This document shows, piece after piece, positions 33,244 through 45,963 of a DNA stretch of 64,000 nucleotides; the stretch's first letter is position 1, and each line of letters begins with the position of its first letter. A program made the position numbers and the translations under genes. Where the stretch lies: positions 2,975,586-3,039,585 of the forward strand of contig OZ025883.1 of the NCBI GenBank assembly GCA_964019415.1, read 5' to 3'. The notes below the pieces were generated by a model that saw nothing but the letters and a program-made list of their open reading frames with translations, was not told the DNA's origin and did not search any database. This stretch comes from Ianthella basta (lineage: Eukaryota; Porifera; Demospongiae; Verongiida; Ianthellidae).

Positions 33244-34707
33244 GTGAGGGAGAGTAGGAGGGAAAGGAAGAGGGAATACAAGGAAGAATTATCAGAACTT
33301 AGAAACCTCTCATCATCGGACTCAAGCAGTTCTTTGAATGAAGTGGACTCACCAGTTGATGAACCTATCACTAAGGAAGAGTCAGCAGAGCTTCCCAGTA
33401 CTGCAATGTATCTTGGTGGTCAGGTGGATAATGAAGGTGATGGACCACTAGATGATACTACAGGCGAATAAGATGGAGATGATGATGTTATTGACTTTGG
33501 AGTGTTTGGAAGAAGAAAGACAGATGTCTGTGGTCCCATAGTGGATATGCTGGTAGATAAGCAGGTGAATTGTAATAAGATTTGTTATAGGCTAGGTGGA
33601 GACTAAGTTGTTAAAAGATCACTGGATTTGCACCAAACCAGCATGCTACACTAGTAATTGCGTCAGATCACATCTAGAAGGTCAAACCGTATTTGACCAC
33701 CTGTGACTACATGTCTTCCCTAACAGGAGCTTTGGCCCCAGCATAGTAGCCATGTATGCATGAGTATGTCTGCATGCATGTACATTCTTCTGTGTCTGTA
33801 TGGAGTATGGATGCAAGCATTAAGAAATGCTTTGTGCCCTTGTTAGACTACTGTCCCAAGCAAAGGAGATGAACTCAGCTCTGATGAGTAAGTGCAATCC
33901 CATTTGAAATTTGTGGATTGACTCTTGTATATAATGTGTGACGTTGCCTTACAGCCTATGTACATGGAGGGGGTGGGATTGATGGTTTGCAAGTTGGAAA
34001 ACACATGCTTATTGTTACTCCTGAACAGTGAGCTATTCCAGAGAGGGAAAGAGAAGAAAGGGAAGACAAAGAAGCAGAGAAAGCAGAAAAAACAAGTGAG
34101 TCTAGCACAGTGTTCAGTGGCATGTGTTTAACATTGAGCTTACAGGGCATTATTTGATGAGATAATAGTCCAGGCCCGTAGGCTGGGGGGGGTTCAGAGG
34201 GTTCAGAAGAACCCCCCTCCCCCCACCCCCCCACAGCACTGGATAAGTTCCACCTGCCACTGAAAACTCTACATTATAGTCCCACAAAATTGTCATTCCA
34301 TGTTAACTTAGGCCTACCTATGCCTGTACGTAGTAATGGCTCAACTGAACACTGCTCAGCAGCACTCATAGTATTGCACTGTGTTCCACTTTGGCTGGAC
34401 AAGAACATTTTCTGACCAGGCTACGGGCCTGTTGTCATTGTTGCAGCTTGCATGTCAGTCAGCCTTCAAATGGTAACAGGCATCACCTGCTTCCCTTGCC
34501 TAGGTCAATGATGTAACAGGAGAGTCACCACAGGATATTGTCTGCAACTCTTGTCAAACTGTATTTCTCACCAGGAACAAGCTTTTTCAGCACATTAAGG
34601 AAAGTGGACATGCATTACATACACCCTCCACTCTGCCTGACCAATCAAAACAGCCTCTTGGAAAGAGAAAGAAGTTGAAGAAGCATAAGCAGCTTAGTCA
34701 ACAATAG
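33244..34707 (+). pseudogene. DNAJC21-like: DNAJC21/JJJ1-like 3' exons, broken
   Basis: Four collinear exons with GT-AG borders and matched phases are visible: to 33564, 33847-33887, 34029-34095 and 34504-34707 (stop TAG). They encode an acidic stretch with DDDVIDFGVFGRRK, then SSDDELFQRGKEKKGK with a Lys-rich run, and finally a C2H2-type finger (CNSCQTVFLTRNKLFQHI..SGH) and a basic tail. The order acidic, Lys-rich, NKLF.H zinc finger, basic tail fits the C-terminus of DNAJC21, a ribosome-assembly J-protein. An in-frame TAA at 33469-33471 breaks the first exon, and neither a J-domain nor the first zinc finger is visible upstream. It is probably a transposed gene fragment. A real gene with a mis-called first exon is less likely. 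Confidence 0.65.
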
Positions 34708-35897
34708 GTTTAGATCATAATGTGATCTTTTTGTATTGGCGACTCTCTTGATAAGTGTTTCTTTTGGTATTTGCTTGATACAATTCAAGGTGTATCGTTG
34801 TGTGCAACAAATGGCTGGCTTGATAAACTATTCATGTGAATACTATAATTATATTATGAGAAATTATTGTTAAATACAGTATATGAATTTTATTGCCCAC
34901 AAGCGTATATGTAGCATAGACAAATTGAATGTCGTATATGAACTGAACATGTATACATAGTTGATTCAGGTAGGTTGGTTGTCCCGTTAACTTAAAACAG
35001 GAATTTAATTGAAATTGACCATGCAATCAGAATCACCATGTCCGATGATGTGGGCGGTAGCGCAGTCAAATCTGTCTTTCATAATGATATATTATATATT
35101 TATACACATAAGATCAGCAAGTCTGTTGCATTGCCAGTGCATGCATGCATAAATTTCCCCTTCAAATTCCTCGCCTATATGCCTGAGTTGAATTGAAAGG
35201 ACCTGTTTTTACCTACCTTAATACTTAAATATCAGTCCTACTTTTGAGCTGTTAACTAATTGCTTCCATTACCATACTTTACAGATAATATATGTATTAT
35301 ATTATGTATATATACCTGAATTTTAATGCAGAGACACAAGAGCTATACACGTCACAGGTAATTCCTCTTGTAGTTCATCCAGATATATACACACTTGGGG
35401 TGCTGCATAGTTTGTCATTTCTCCAAAAACATCCAATACCTGGCTTTGGGACTGCCCCTGCAACCTTAACTCACAGGGGTTGCCTACCAAATCCCTAATG
35501 CTATGTCCCCTGGGGGACTGGTCCAACCACATTTTAACCCTCTCTGAGAGATCACAGATGAAGCATGTCTAACAATGAAGAAGTATGTTGCCCAGGGTGC
35601 ATGGTAGAACAAATGTGCATCCAGCCCAATTGAATGTACTGTGCAGGATTGCAATCCATGACTTATAATATATATACTCATTCAATACTATCAACACTGT
35701 GTTGATAGTATTCACAAGGGAAATTTTTTGAAAAGTGGGCGTTGCAGGCGAATTGTGGGGTCATTCAGAATGTATTCTAAAAAGATGAACTAAACAATAT
35801 TATTGTACAAAAACTACTGCAGTGAACAAAAATCCAATGAAAGTTCTACAGTTGTAGCTACACATGCAGGTATCAATTTCATTAAAAAGTTAGCTAA
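34708..35897. other. Spacer, no recognised gene
   Basis: AT-rich sequence. The only structure noted is a near-perfect 29-bp palindrome (35684-35712, AATACTATCAACAC and its complement). Open frames are short and unrelated to known families. Confidence 0.5.
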
Positions 35898-36203
35898 CTG
35901 CTAATCACTGTCCAACACATCCAACGGTGTCATTCGGCGGGAATGTTGCCTGGCGAAGGCTGACAGCACTGCCTCAAGATCAATAGACATGCCATAATTA
36001 AAGTGCATCAGTGCCAGGCCATTGAGTGGGGTTTGACCCATGGTTGAGCGAAGATATGTTTTTAGACGCTTGGGGCCACTAATGCTCCGCTCACAGGAGC
36101 AGCTGGTCACTGGGAGGGTGCAAATAATCGTCAACAGTGTGATGATGTTAGGAAAGTAATTGCTGTCACACTGGAGGATAGTATCAGCTGGCTTGCTTGG
36201 CAC
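35898..36203 (-). mobile_element. hAT transposase C-terminal fragment
   Basis: An uninterrupted minus-strand frame of about 100 codons reads FPNIITLLTIICTLPVTSC, CERSISGPKRLKTYLRSTMG, LNGLALMHFN and FARQHSRRM. This is the hAT dimerisation domain, of the type related to ZMYM6 and THAP12. The upstream catalytic part is missing, so it is a truncated relic, though its frame is clean. Confidence 0.85.
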
Positions 36204-36469
36204 TTGTTCCTTGTTCCTTTATGTGCGTGTCTATTGCGCAATCAATCCAATGACGTCAGAGAAACATGGCGTCTGACAGACAAAAAGGTAATATGATGTT
36301 TCAGACTACTGCAGGGTCATAGTGTAACCCTTGTAGCTCAGACCTGCTGCTTAGTTTCTATTTCTAACTTATTGCTATTTAAAGTCTTCGGTTCTTGGCT
36401 ATTAATGGTTATAATCCTGTGCATAAAAATCAATACCCAAGGCCAAAGGTGGTGCCTGGGCACCCCAGG

Positions 36470-36810
36470 CACCACCCTGGATCCGCCACTGACACACCAC
36501 AACAAATTGGTAGCTAATGTGAGAGCAATTTGCCAGGTGCAGGCACTTTGATGGCCATGCACCGTGACATACCAGGAATATTTGGGGAGCTAGAGCATGA
36601 CGTGCCAGGCACCTGTAGGGCGGCCCTGGTGTGTGGAGCACAATGTGTAATACGCTTTTATGGGCCAATGCAAGCATGACATGCCAGGCACATCTTCCCA
36701 GCATACACAATATAGTATGTGCTGTCTAGAGGAGAGTGTTGGTAGATTACTAGGCAGTGACAGTGACAAATATATTGAAGGGTCCCAGTCCTAAACTATT
36801 TTGGTCTAGG
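36470..36810 (+). promoter_or_regulatory. Conserved upstream block of sulfatase gene C
   Basis: Variants of the promoter block recur: GCCAGGTGCAGGCACTTTGATGG (split over 36531-36555), GTGCCAGGCAC (36602-36612), CCAGGCACATCTTCCCAGCAT, a TATA-like ATATAGTATG and GTGCTGTCTAGAG before the ATG at 36811. It is more diverged than A, B and D, in line with C being an older branch. Confidence 0.45.
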
Positions 36811-39800
36811 ATGTCTCAGGTTGTCACTCTTGTCTTCTCTTACTTCATGTTGCTAGGCATGTTTCTGCAGTGTGTGAGTGGAAAGGACATCAACAATAAG
36901 CCCAACATTGTGATTCTCTTGGCCGATGATGTAAGTGGATGTAGGTCTCTGAGTAGAAGCTGCTCTTAGGTGTCTCAAGAGTTGCCAGTTGTTCAAACTG
37001 TGTGCGATCTGGTCAAATCTGGTAAATATATGCTAGCCGATTAAATGGCGTTGTAGTTCTAGTTTGTTAATTGTTTGCACTAGTGAGCGTGTCTTTGATT
37101 CCATTCTTACCTTTAGACATTTTACCATACTTATTGTAATTAAATTTTATAGGCTATTCTGACAGTAATATCTTCACTATTTTTACTGAAACCTCACCAC
37201 TCACTGCCATGCAGCTTGGTTATGGTGATCTTGGTTGCTATGGACACCCCTATTCAACTACTCCAAATATTGATGCATTGGCAAATGAAGGTCTGAAGTT
37301 TACAGACTTTTATTCCTCTAGTCCGGCTTGCAGCCCTTCAAGGTGCGGTTCTCCCTTGTTGCACAAGTGTGGCTATAATTTTATGCTTGCAGTTTTCTAA
37401 AATCACACCTGTAACCCATCCCCTTCCCCACATGCACATGCACACACAATATATGGCATGGCTACAACAAATCACATACTACTGACTTTAATTAACTATC
37501 GGGTGTCACATATACCCGTGTGTGGACACCAGCTTGCTGGACACTGCTGGCATCTTGTATATATGCTGCATATACTGCATCACAGTTTGTTGTAGCTCCT
37601 ACAGCATGGCATGCAGTGATACATATACAATGTCAGTACAATAGCATGGAATCCCTATACTGCTTGTATTATTGTCTAAAAGCTAGCATTTATCTAGAAC
37701 ACTTCAAATTCACAACGTCTGCATGCAGGCAAGATAGAACATGTAGGTGTAGGCATGAGAAAGGGGGTTGTTCTCCAAATACCAGCTTGATCCAACAGGG
37801 TTTGAAACATGCATTGCCAATGTTTTGACCAGATTCTTGGTCTTCCTCAGGGTGAAAGGAAGAACGCTAGCGTGAGCACTCATCTTATAGCTGTGCACCT
37901 CATCATTCACTGTCACCTGAGGTTACATCATCAAAGGGTGCCACTGGAAGTGGTGGATCAATTCTGGTTGGTCCGGCCTTCCAGTGGCACCCTTTGAAGA
38001 TGTATCTTCCAGTGACAGTGAATGATGAGATGCACAGCTATAAGATGAGTGCTCACCCAAGCTTTCACCTTGAGGAAGACTTAGAACATCTGGTCAAAGC
38101 ATTGGCATAGTTTCAAACCCTGTTGAATCAAGCTGCTATATGGAGAATAACCCCTTCCTATTGTTCAGGCTATCGGACTATATCGAAAATGCCACCATTG
38201 AAAGAATTAATGCTCTAGCCAGATATTTTGTGGCAGCTTCAAACTCATTGCCACTGTAATATTATGCTAGGTTTTGTGAGTACTTAGTCTGCGTATCACT
38301 GAAAGCAAAGGCGCACCATTGCGTACCTTTCATACCAAGAAGCACTTACCATAGAAAGCTAAGAATTATATAGCTGCATATATGTGCCAATCTTCCAGTA
38401 TAATTATGTACATACAGCGTGAATCTTATGCCATCCAGCAGCCACTCTCCTCTTGTTGTAAATTATAGGGCAGCTCTACTGACAGGGAGATATCAAGCAA
38501 GGTCTGGTGTGTACCCTCGTGTATTTGAACCATCCAGCATTAAAGGTACTGTGCCTAAACTTCAGTGACAAGTTATACATGTACAAATATAGGAAGAAGA
38601 ATTATAGACAGTATAATAGCGGCTGTGTTATAATATATGTGTACACCCTTTAAATGAAAGCCAATTGTGTGATACGCATTTATACATGTATCCAATAATT
38701 TACTTTTTCAGGTCTTCCAAGGAATGAGACCACAATAGCAGAATATGTCAAGCAAGCTGGTTACAGCACTGCCATTATTGGAAAGTGGCACTTGGGAGTA
38801 GGCCTTAATGGAGAATATCTCCCTACTCACCAGGGATTTGATTACTACTTGGTCAGTAGTGTACAAGCATACCGTTGTACTTGGATGACAAAAATTAGTT
38901 AACTCATGATCAGCACAATGTTGTATATACATATTGTGTGTCGTTGCTTAGAATGTATTTGTGCTGTTTTCTCCTTTGCAATGCTAAGCCGAGACTGCCT
39001 TCAATTTCCATTTTTACCCTTGCCATCTGACTATATTTATATCAAAATGCAGCTTTGCTGTGTTATGTACATTCCCTTTGCTGTGTCTAGGGTATTCCTT
39101 ACTCCCATGACCAGTGCTCCTATGCAACCTGCTTCTATCCCAACATATCTTGCTGTGGCCGGTGCAGTAAGTGATGAATCAGTAATTTTGTGACTGGTGC
39201 ATGCATATCATGCATGAAGATATCATTACCTATTGAACTGTCACTGGAAATTGGTCCTGAAAAATGTCCTATGGCCAATGTCTTTGGTGAAAAATATTGG
39301 CTCTTGAACCAGAATTATAGGAACAAATTGCTGCTAGCCTGAAAATGCCAGTTCTTTTACTAAGCTAGTGAATGAATTAAACTGCAGCTAGATGGAGGAC
39401 CAATGCTGGAAGAGATGCTAAGTATCTATTACTTCATTTATTCGCATGCACATTATTATTCAAAAGAATACATGGTGAAAATACTCTCTTTCTGCTGCAC
39501 TGTGGCAAGTCATACAAACGTGGGGAAGGCTACAACTGTTGTTGCATGGCCTGCTGAGGTCATTCCTGCTACAGCAGGGTATGCAAATGCAATGGCATGT
39601 AAAATGCGATGAATAACACCCTGTCATTGCTTCTATGTATTGTGCATAAATTCCATAAGTTCTTCTTGTTTTCATGTCTTGCATGATCGTCTACTTAGAG
39701 CCACCAACTAGACAAGCTATCACACTAGCTCTGACACATGACATTGGTGAGTCAGTCCTTGAGCTTAGTACTATTGAACAAATACTATCTCTGGGCTAAT

Positions 39801-42800
39801 GTTCAAAACTCACTACCACCCCATCATGATTTCTACATATCAGACGTCATGCTCGTGACGTCTACGGTATTTAGGAATGTGCCCGATTCAAAATGGTGTC
39901 TCCTATCTTAATGTACTAGCGCGCTTCGGCGAAACTAGCCGAACCGCGGCAAAGAAGAACAATTGAAGGCCATGGATAAGCTTATATCAAAGGGTTAAGG
40001 ACCCCAATGTACCCAAAGTCAACCTGGAGTACATGTAAGAAGAAAGCGTCGCATGCCGCTGTTACCCCATTTTGTTTTTTCATATTCTTCTTCTCACTGA
40101 ATTTTTACGCACTCCTAGCGCAAGACACAGGACATCTATGGACTTACGTCACGTACCAGGACTCGCATACGTACCTGAAGGGTGAAGATCTGAGCGCCGG
40201 TGGCAATCCAATTCATACCTGTTGGAGCGAGCGCGAGGTTTGTTGCTCCCGTGTATTAAACATACCCCAATGCCCTCATTTTGGTGCGTGCTACTGTATC
40301 AGACGTCACGTTCGTGACATCTGTATACTCAGCGCGAGTATTAATCTGATGTAGATATTATAGTCCTTTGGATATGCAAAAAGTGTACAAACTAGTGTAT
40401 AAAAAGTCCTTTAGAATTAAAAGGGATTTGGGAATGGCTGGCAGAAAGAGCATAGAAACAAGCAAGAGTAACTGAACACCCGATAAACCGCATTTCTGTA
40501 AAGTTCGCTCTGCATTCCTTGTAACTACGTGGGACTATTAGCTAGCTGCTGGGCATTTGGGCCCATGTAGCTGTGCAGTGAAATTAGGGATGAATAGAAA
40601 ACTTCACAGAAATGTGGTTTATCGGGTGTTGAGTTACTCTTGCTTGTTTCTATGCTTTTCCAGCCAGCCATTCCTAAATCCCTTTTAATTCTAAAGGAAT
40701 TTTTATACACTAGTTTGTATATGTACCATTAGCCAGACAAACCATGCTTTCTTGGGGCTTGCTATCCCAGACCAAATGGTTATGACAGAGATGTGTAGCC
40801 CAACTGTGCTTGCATCTTGTGTGCATATATTGATAATAGTAATGACATGCACCTTTGTGATTAAAAGTTATAGTATTGTGTAAGTGAAATGCATCCTGGC
40901 TGTCACATATTAGTATTAATGTTGCACACACCGTGACAGCATCGGTAGGCACTTAAGGCACATGTCCAATTTTTACTGTTGTCTAGATCCATCGTATCCT
41001 CCCTGTCCACTTTATGAGAACACTACAATTATTGAACAACCTGCCAACTTTCTAACACTGCATGATCAGTATGTCGATGCAGCCACTAGCTTCATCAGGA
41101 GGGAATCAGGTATGCATGCATACAAAATGACAATACATGCAGCTTGACCTGATAATGACAAATTAAATGGTACATACCTTCCGTCCACTCATGATATCAG
41201 CACTGCAGAATCCATTTTTCTTGTACTTCGCTTCTCATCACACCCACTACCCTCAGTATGCTGGAGAGAAATTTACCAGAAGTAGCATTAGTGGAAGATT
41301 TGGAGACGCTTTGGTAAGTTTACATGCATATGTGTGGGGAGATGGTATAGGCAATATCACTACAATAAAAGTGTCTGATTATACGAAGTGGTAATATAAT
41401 ATAAAACAGCCATGAATAATATTGATGCTGGTAAATACTTGTTTTCCATGTTTTAGCTACCGATTTGTAGAAGCTCTAGTCTAACATGATCAATGCTTGG
41501 TAAACAAGATACACTCTGTAGCAATAATTATTGGTAACCATATGGAAGGTTGCAGGTATTATGTCATCTCTTTACACCACCTTGCATGGTGTTATAATGT
41601 AATATATAATCCTTCTTTTGCTCATAGAATGAGTTAGATAGTGCCGTTGGTAGCATCAGAACAGTTATAAATGAAGCTGGAATTAACAAGAACACTTTCG
41701 TTTTTTTCACTTCGGATAACGGGTGAGCTATAGTAGAACAGGAATGAAAATGATCTTCCACCTTGGGATTGTTGTGGTCTATTATACCTGTATATGTGTG
41801 TATATAGGCCTGATCTGAAGCAAGAGGTACGAGGTGGAAATTCTGGTATCATGAAGTGTGGCAAAGGGACCACTTATGAAGGTGGTCAAAGAGTACCAGG
41901 AATAGCTTGGTGGCCAGGAAGGATCAGTCCTGGTAAAACCACTGAGGTAGTTGTGACTGTGTAGCTACGTGCATGACTGGCACTAGTCAACAATGCCTTT
42001 AGTAATCCACCACCTGTTCCAGATGGCCTCCACACTGGACTTCCTTCCCACAATCATGAAACTGGTCAGTGTGGAACCTGTGAAAGGAGTCACTTTGGAT
42101 GGCTATGATATGGGACCCATCCTGTTTGACAAGAAGCCAGTAAGAGCAGTGAATGATGCTGTCTGGTTGCTAGTTCCTACTTTGACAACTTGTTTGTGGG
42201 ATGATGTGGTAGAGGCTCATGCTACGTTGTCTAGCAGGTTTATGAGGCGTTGATGAGCATTCACGTAGCTAAAAAGGATCGTTCAAGTAAAACGTTTCGA
42301 GGGTCTTCATCAGTTTTGTAACTGATGAAGACCCTCGTGGTCGAAACGTTTTACTTGAACCATCCTTTTTAGCTACGTGAATGCTCATCAACGCCTCATA
42401 AACCTTGTTTGTGGGTAGATTGCACATGTACAAGATGTATTTAGGGATGACCTCACATCAGTACATCTACTCAATTAAATGTGTATGTGTACTATAAGTA
42501 CTGTGCTGAATTGTTGCCATGATGTCCATTGCTAGGATAACTGTCAAAGGAAATTTACAGTGCATCTTGTTATCTTGCATAAATTATATAGAGTTTGCGC
42601 AAAGTGTTCTACTACTATCATCAGGCCAATAGTAAACAGGATGGAGTCTCAGCAGTGCGCTATCGACAGTATAAGGCGCATTTTATAACTCAAGGGTGAG
42701 TGCAAAATGAGTTGTTAAGCTACACAAGTATGCCCCTTATCTTTACTACAAAGAGAAATGGAATTTTACAGGACATGTTTTTATAAATTATTAATTTAAA

Positions 42801-43865
42801 ACAAAAGTGCAATAATTCATGTCAGAGGTTTCATTACATTATACATTATACAGTTGAGACAAATTCAGGTAGGCCGAAGTGCTAATGAAGAGAAAATGTC
42901 AGTGGTACAAACACAAAAATGCTTCAATATATGGAATGTTCTTACACTGTGCATAACTATATGCCTAGACTCCCATAGTGACAGCTAACAATATAGCTGT
43001 GAAGAGGACAGCAAGCTGCAACAGCTAGCAGTGATAGTTACCAGCTAATTATAATGGAGTCTTGTGTTCCCTACCACATAACAATATTTAAATATTCTAT
43101 GGAATGATTAGAAATTATGTATGTATATAAGGAGATGCATTTTCTTGCCCTTAATTCCATTCCTTGTAGTACTAACCAATCGTCAGATGTATACTATGAT
43201 CTTGACTGCCGTCCCAGTCATGAAAAGACTGTGCAAGACCCTCCCTTGCTGTATGACCTCCACCTTGACCCCAGTGAATTATATACACTCACTCCAGATG
43301 ACCCAGTGTACAACCAAACCATGAGCATCATTTTAAAGGTATTGTACTGTTAAAACATTATCCTGCATGTACACAATATATACTAATCTACATGTAACTA
43401 AGAGTACTCTCAATGTAATCCCTGCGAGTGCTTTTCTGAGGAACTGCACTGATGTGTAATTGGGGATGGATGCATGGGCTCTGAAAGCATGCAGCGGAGG
43501 ATGTCACATCAACCAATTTGCAATCTGCAGCTATACAAGTATACGGCTTTAATGAATGCATCTCTTACTTATCAGTGATAAGTCACAATCATTCCAGTAT
43601 TGTTTAGTGATGCTAATGAGTCATAAATTATTCAGAGAATCTTCAATCTTCCGGTAGCGTATGCATTGAAATTTGTGATCCTTGCTTTGTTATGCTTTTG
43701 CCTCATTAGATAAAGGAAAAGCTCGATGCTGAAATGGTGTGGAGTGAATCACAAATGCTTCAAGGAATGGATCCCTCCCTTACACCTTGTGCTAGTCCAG
43801 AATGTGATCCTTTCCCATCCTGCTGTCACACCTCTATAGCTACAACCACCATGTGCCCTCTCTGA
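36811..43865 (+). CDS. ARSA-like: Arylsulfatase A-like gene C (13 exons)
   Basis: The exons are 36811-36930, 37215-37342, 38469-38545, 38712-38851, 39091-39166, 40987-41109, 41201-41313, 41628-41722, 41808-41946, 42023-42139, 42592-42695, 43170-43338 and 43710-43865, giving 518 aa. The signal peptide is one residue shorter, so the formylglycine Cys is 79 (PACSPSR). GKWHLG, HHTHYP (His237), SDNG and CGKG are intact. It is the most diverged copy ([37 protein letters not shown]) and lacks the gypsy and Penelope scars of A, B and D. It has its own insertions: a 400-bp palindrome in intron 2, two repeats in intron 5 and a hammerhead-bearing element in intron 10. Its first intron is only 284 bp. 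Confidence 0.9.
37757..38158. mobile_element. Large imperfect palindrome with decayed hammerhead boxes
   Basis: Arms of about 190 nt face each other around 37955-37975. Shared landmarks are CAGCTTGATCCAACAGGGTT against its complement near 38120, and AGGGTGCCACTGGAAG against CTTCCAGTGGCACCCT. On the minus strand the left arm reads CTGAGGAAGACC, loop, GGTCAAAACATTGG, a hammerhead-like core with G12 changed to A. No clear flanking direct repeat was found. It is likely an older relative of the other palindromic elements. Confidence 0.6.
39838..40325. repeat. TCAGACGTCA dispersed repeat in gene C intron 5
   Basis: Both ends carry the palindromic box TATCAGACGTCA..TTCGTGAC (left box 39838-39863, right box 40297-40322). 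The interior is shared with 16650-17350 and 57695-58030. This is the copy with the clearest two ends. Confidence 0.6.
40386..40722. mobile_element. Element with about 90-bp inverted ends in gene C intron 5
   Basis: The left end runs ACAAACTAGTGTATAAAAA to CAAGAGTAACT, and the right end is its near-exact complement from AGTTACTCTTG to ACACTAGTTTGT. The interior contains a second pair of inverted boxes (CCGATAAACCGCATTTCTGT and its inverse). It is the best preserved member of the family at 17541 and 29880. It has no coding capacity. Confidence 0.8.
42201..42403. mobile_element. Palindromic mini-element with hammerhead-like ribozyme, gene C intron 10
   Basis: The 12-mer cttgtttgtggg flanks the insert on both sides (42189-42200 and 42404-42415), and the other paralogs show the uninterrupted site. 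The insert has a 36-nt unique tail (42201-42236), then arms 42237-42313 and about 42320-42403 in inverted orientation. The right arm has a full hammerhead-like core; the left arm has the same on the minus strand, but lacks part of helix II. Confidence 0.8.
42318..42354 (+). ncRNA. Hammerhead-ribozyme-like motif in gene C intron 10
   Basis: The canonical CTGATGA (42322-42328) is followed by helix II GACC/GGTC with loop CTCGT and then GAAACGTT. Helix I can pair GTAA, just before the core, with TTAC, just after the GUU triplet. As in Penelope-type hammerheads, helix III is minimal. One extra A lies between the core and helix II. Confidence 0.65.
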
Positions 43866-45689
43866 CGTAGTCCTATTACACAGTGGGAAATGTACCATCA
43901 TGTATGTATACAATGTGCTGAATTCCTGTATTAACAGTTAATTGCTTCTTTGTACTTATGTATGTACACTCTGCATACAGCACATCTATGCATGCATCTT
44001 TGCAAACCAAAGTTGGAGAATACAGACGCCATTGTTGTTTACAAAACTTAATATGCAGTGTGTAGCAACATCCATGTTTGATGCATGAAGCATGCTGTTT
44101 CTGAATCAGTCATGTGGTAGACTATAATACTGTACTATAGAATTTTCCTAACTAGAGAGATGTGAGTAATAATAGTAATGTTAAACATATATGTGGGGAG
44201 GTGAAGGATGATTGCTGGCCTAGGCCTGCAGATGGTCATATGAGGTTTCTCACACTGCATGGTGGCTGAATATATATAGGATAGATATTATAATAGCAGA
44301 GTATGTGTAGGTTTACTGTTACACAATACAATCAAGAAGGTGTACAATCTGCAAATCTATGTAGCTATTCATGGCCCATGCATGGCAGCTCTCAAATGTA
44401 CAAAGCAATATGACTGATAAAAGATTGACTAATGGCTGACTAAAATTCTGAAATGCAGAGGTTCAAACATATGTGGGTAGGTGAGGGGTGATGGGCGGCC
44501 TTAAGTTTCATATGATCACATTTATATAGTGTCTCTCGCTGGCAGCCAAATGGAAATTTTTCTCAATGTATCTTGGTGGAAGTCGGCTAAACTAATCATG
44601 GGTCTGACTGCATGCAAAGGTTAGCATCACCCGACACCATCAATCCAACCACGGAAAAGGCTCGTTGTTACACTTGTTGATGACAGCAGTTAAGGTGACA
44701 CTGATCACTGCTGCATCAATGTTGTCTGGAAGATACAGTTAGTTCATCTAATTTGTGTTATTCTAGGCCTTTCGCTTCAAATTTAGACCCAGATAAATAA
44801 TGCTGGCATGTTTTTAGCATTATAGGTATCTCCAAGCATTGAGCAATTTTTAAGAATTATGGGCCACCTTTCAGCAAGTGAGCCAACTTTCCCAGCCAGA
44901 ATCTTCATGCTACAGTTCTTGTAGTTTGTAGTGGCAGTATTGTAGTATAGGTGGATCTAAACTCTTTCAACAGCAACAAGAAAGTGCTCTTGAGGACTAT
45001 ACGTTCAAATCTCTGTTATGTTACAGTATAATCATTGTTGAATGATCTCTTTTTGTACAGTCACTCAGTCACTTTCAACCAATTTATGAGAAATATGGGT
45101 ACTCATTGAAAGCATTAAGGGTAGTGTGTGAAAGCATTGGAGAAAGGAAACAGGCTCAAGAAAAAGCAATATTTATCTGAGCCTTTTCATATTCCAGTAG
45201 TATGCCGGTGTTCTCGTTGGTGTCACAAATGGAGCCTCTCTTTAATTATAAGACCCATTGTGGGCCCTGCAGAGGGTCCACAGAGGCCACCTGCTAATCA
45301 GGTGTGATGGTCAGATGTCCTGTAATGTGAAGAGTATAGATGACATTGACCTAATATAGTCTAACAAACATAGAATAGTCGGACAGAACTTTGTCTCCAC
45401 TATTTCTCACGCGGCTGTAAACAAATTGCCACCAAATGCTCGCAGCACTACGACGCCGTGCTGTAGGGTGCTCTGACTTGTCGGTGTTCTCCAACAGCCA
45501 ACAGCCAAGGAAGGAAGGGCGAAAAGTTTATTAGGCCATATTTCACCCGCCGACCACCCGCGCACGGCAACAGTTCGCCATCATACTTCCAGAGGCCCAG
45601 GGACACTGCAGTAAGGCATAGAGCAACGCAAGGGATGGGGAACGGGGCCAAGTTTGTCGGGGACAAAACAGATAGCAAACATATAAACA
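43866..45689. other. Gene C 3' flank and C-D spacer
   Basis: The first 400 bp resemble the 3' flanks of the other copies (the AACATATGTGGGGAGGTGA block near 44190, repeated near 44465). The rest, including a CpG-richer patch at 45410-45660, shows no recognisable gene or element. Confidence 0.55.
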
Positions 45690-45963
45690 GGCCAAAAACA
45701 CTTGGTGGTGCGAGTGCAATGTGCCAGGCACTTCGATGGTGAAGGTGGTGTGCCAGGCACTTTGGTGTTGTGTATGTTGTGCCATGCACATTGGGTGCAA
45801 GTGCAACATGACAGGCACTTTGCTCCCAGCATCTATTACACAGTATATAGGCAGTGCTGTCTAAAGAGAGTTAGTGCAGTTATTCCAGAATTACAGCTTA
45901 TAAGCTGTGACATCGACACATAGTTACTACAAGGTGCCAAAACTAGGCTGTCTCTGTTCAAGG
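45690..45963 (+). promoter_or_regulatory. Conserved upstream block of sulfatase gene D
   Basis: GTGCCAGGCAC palindromes occur at 45721-45731 and 45750-45760. ACAGGCACTTTGCTCCCAGC follows, then the clearest TATA-like box of the set (AGTATATAGG, about 45842-45851) and GCAGTGCTGTCTAAAGAGAG. The ATG lies about 115 nt after the TATA-like box. Confidence 0.5.

Noticed and set aside
45050..45180. A possible small exon after a TACAG acceptor-like site.
   Set aside because: It gives only about 40 codons, with no partner exon and no recognised domain.
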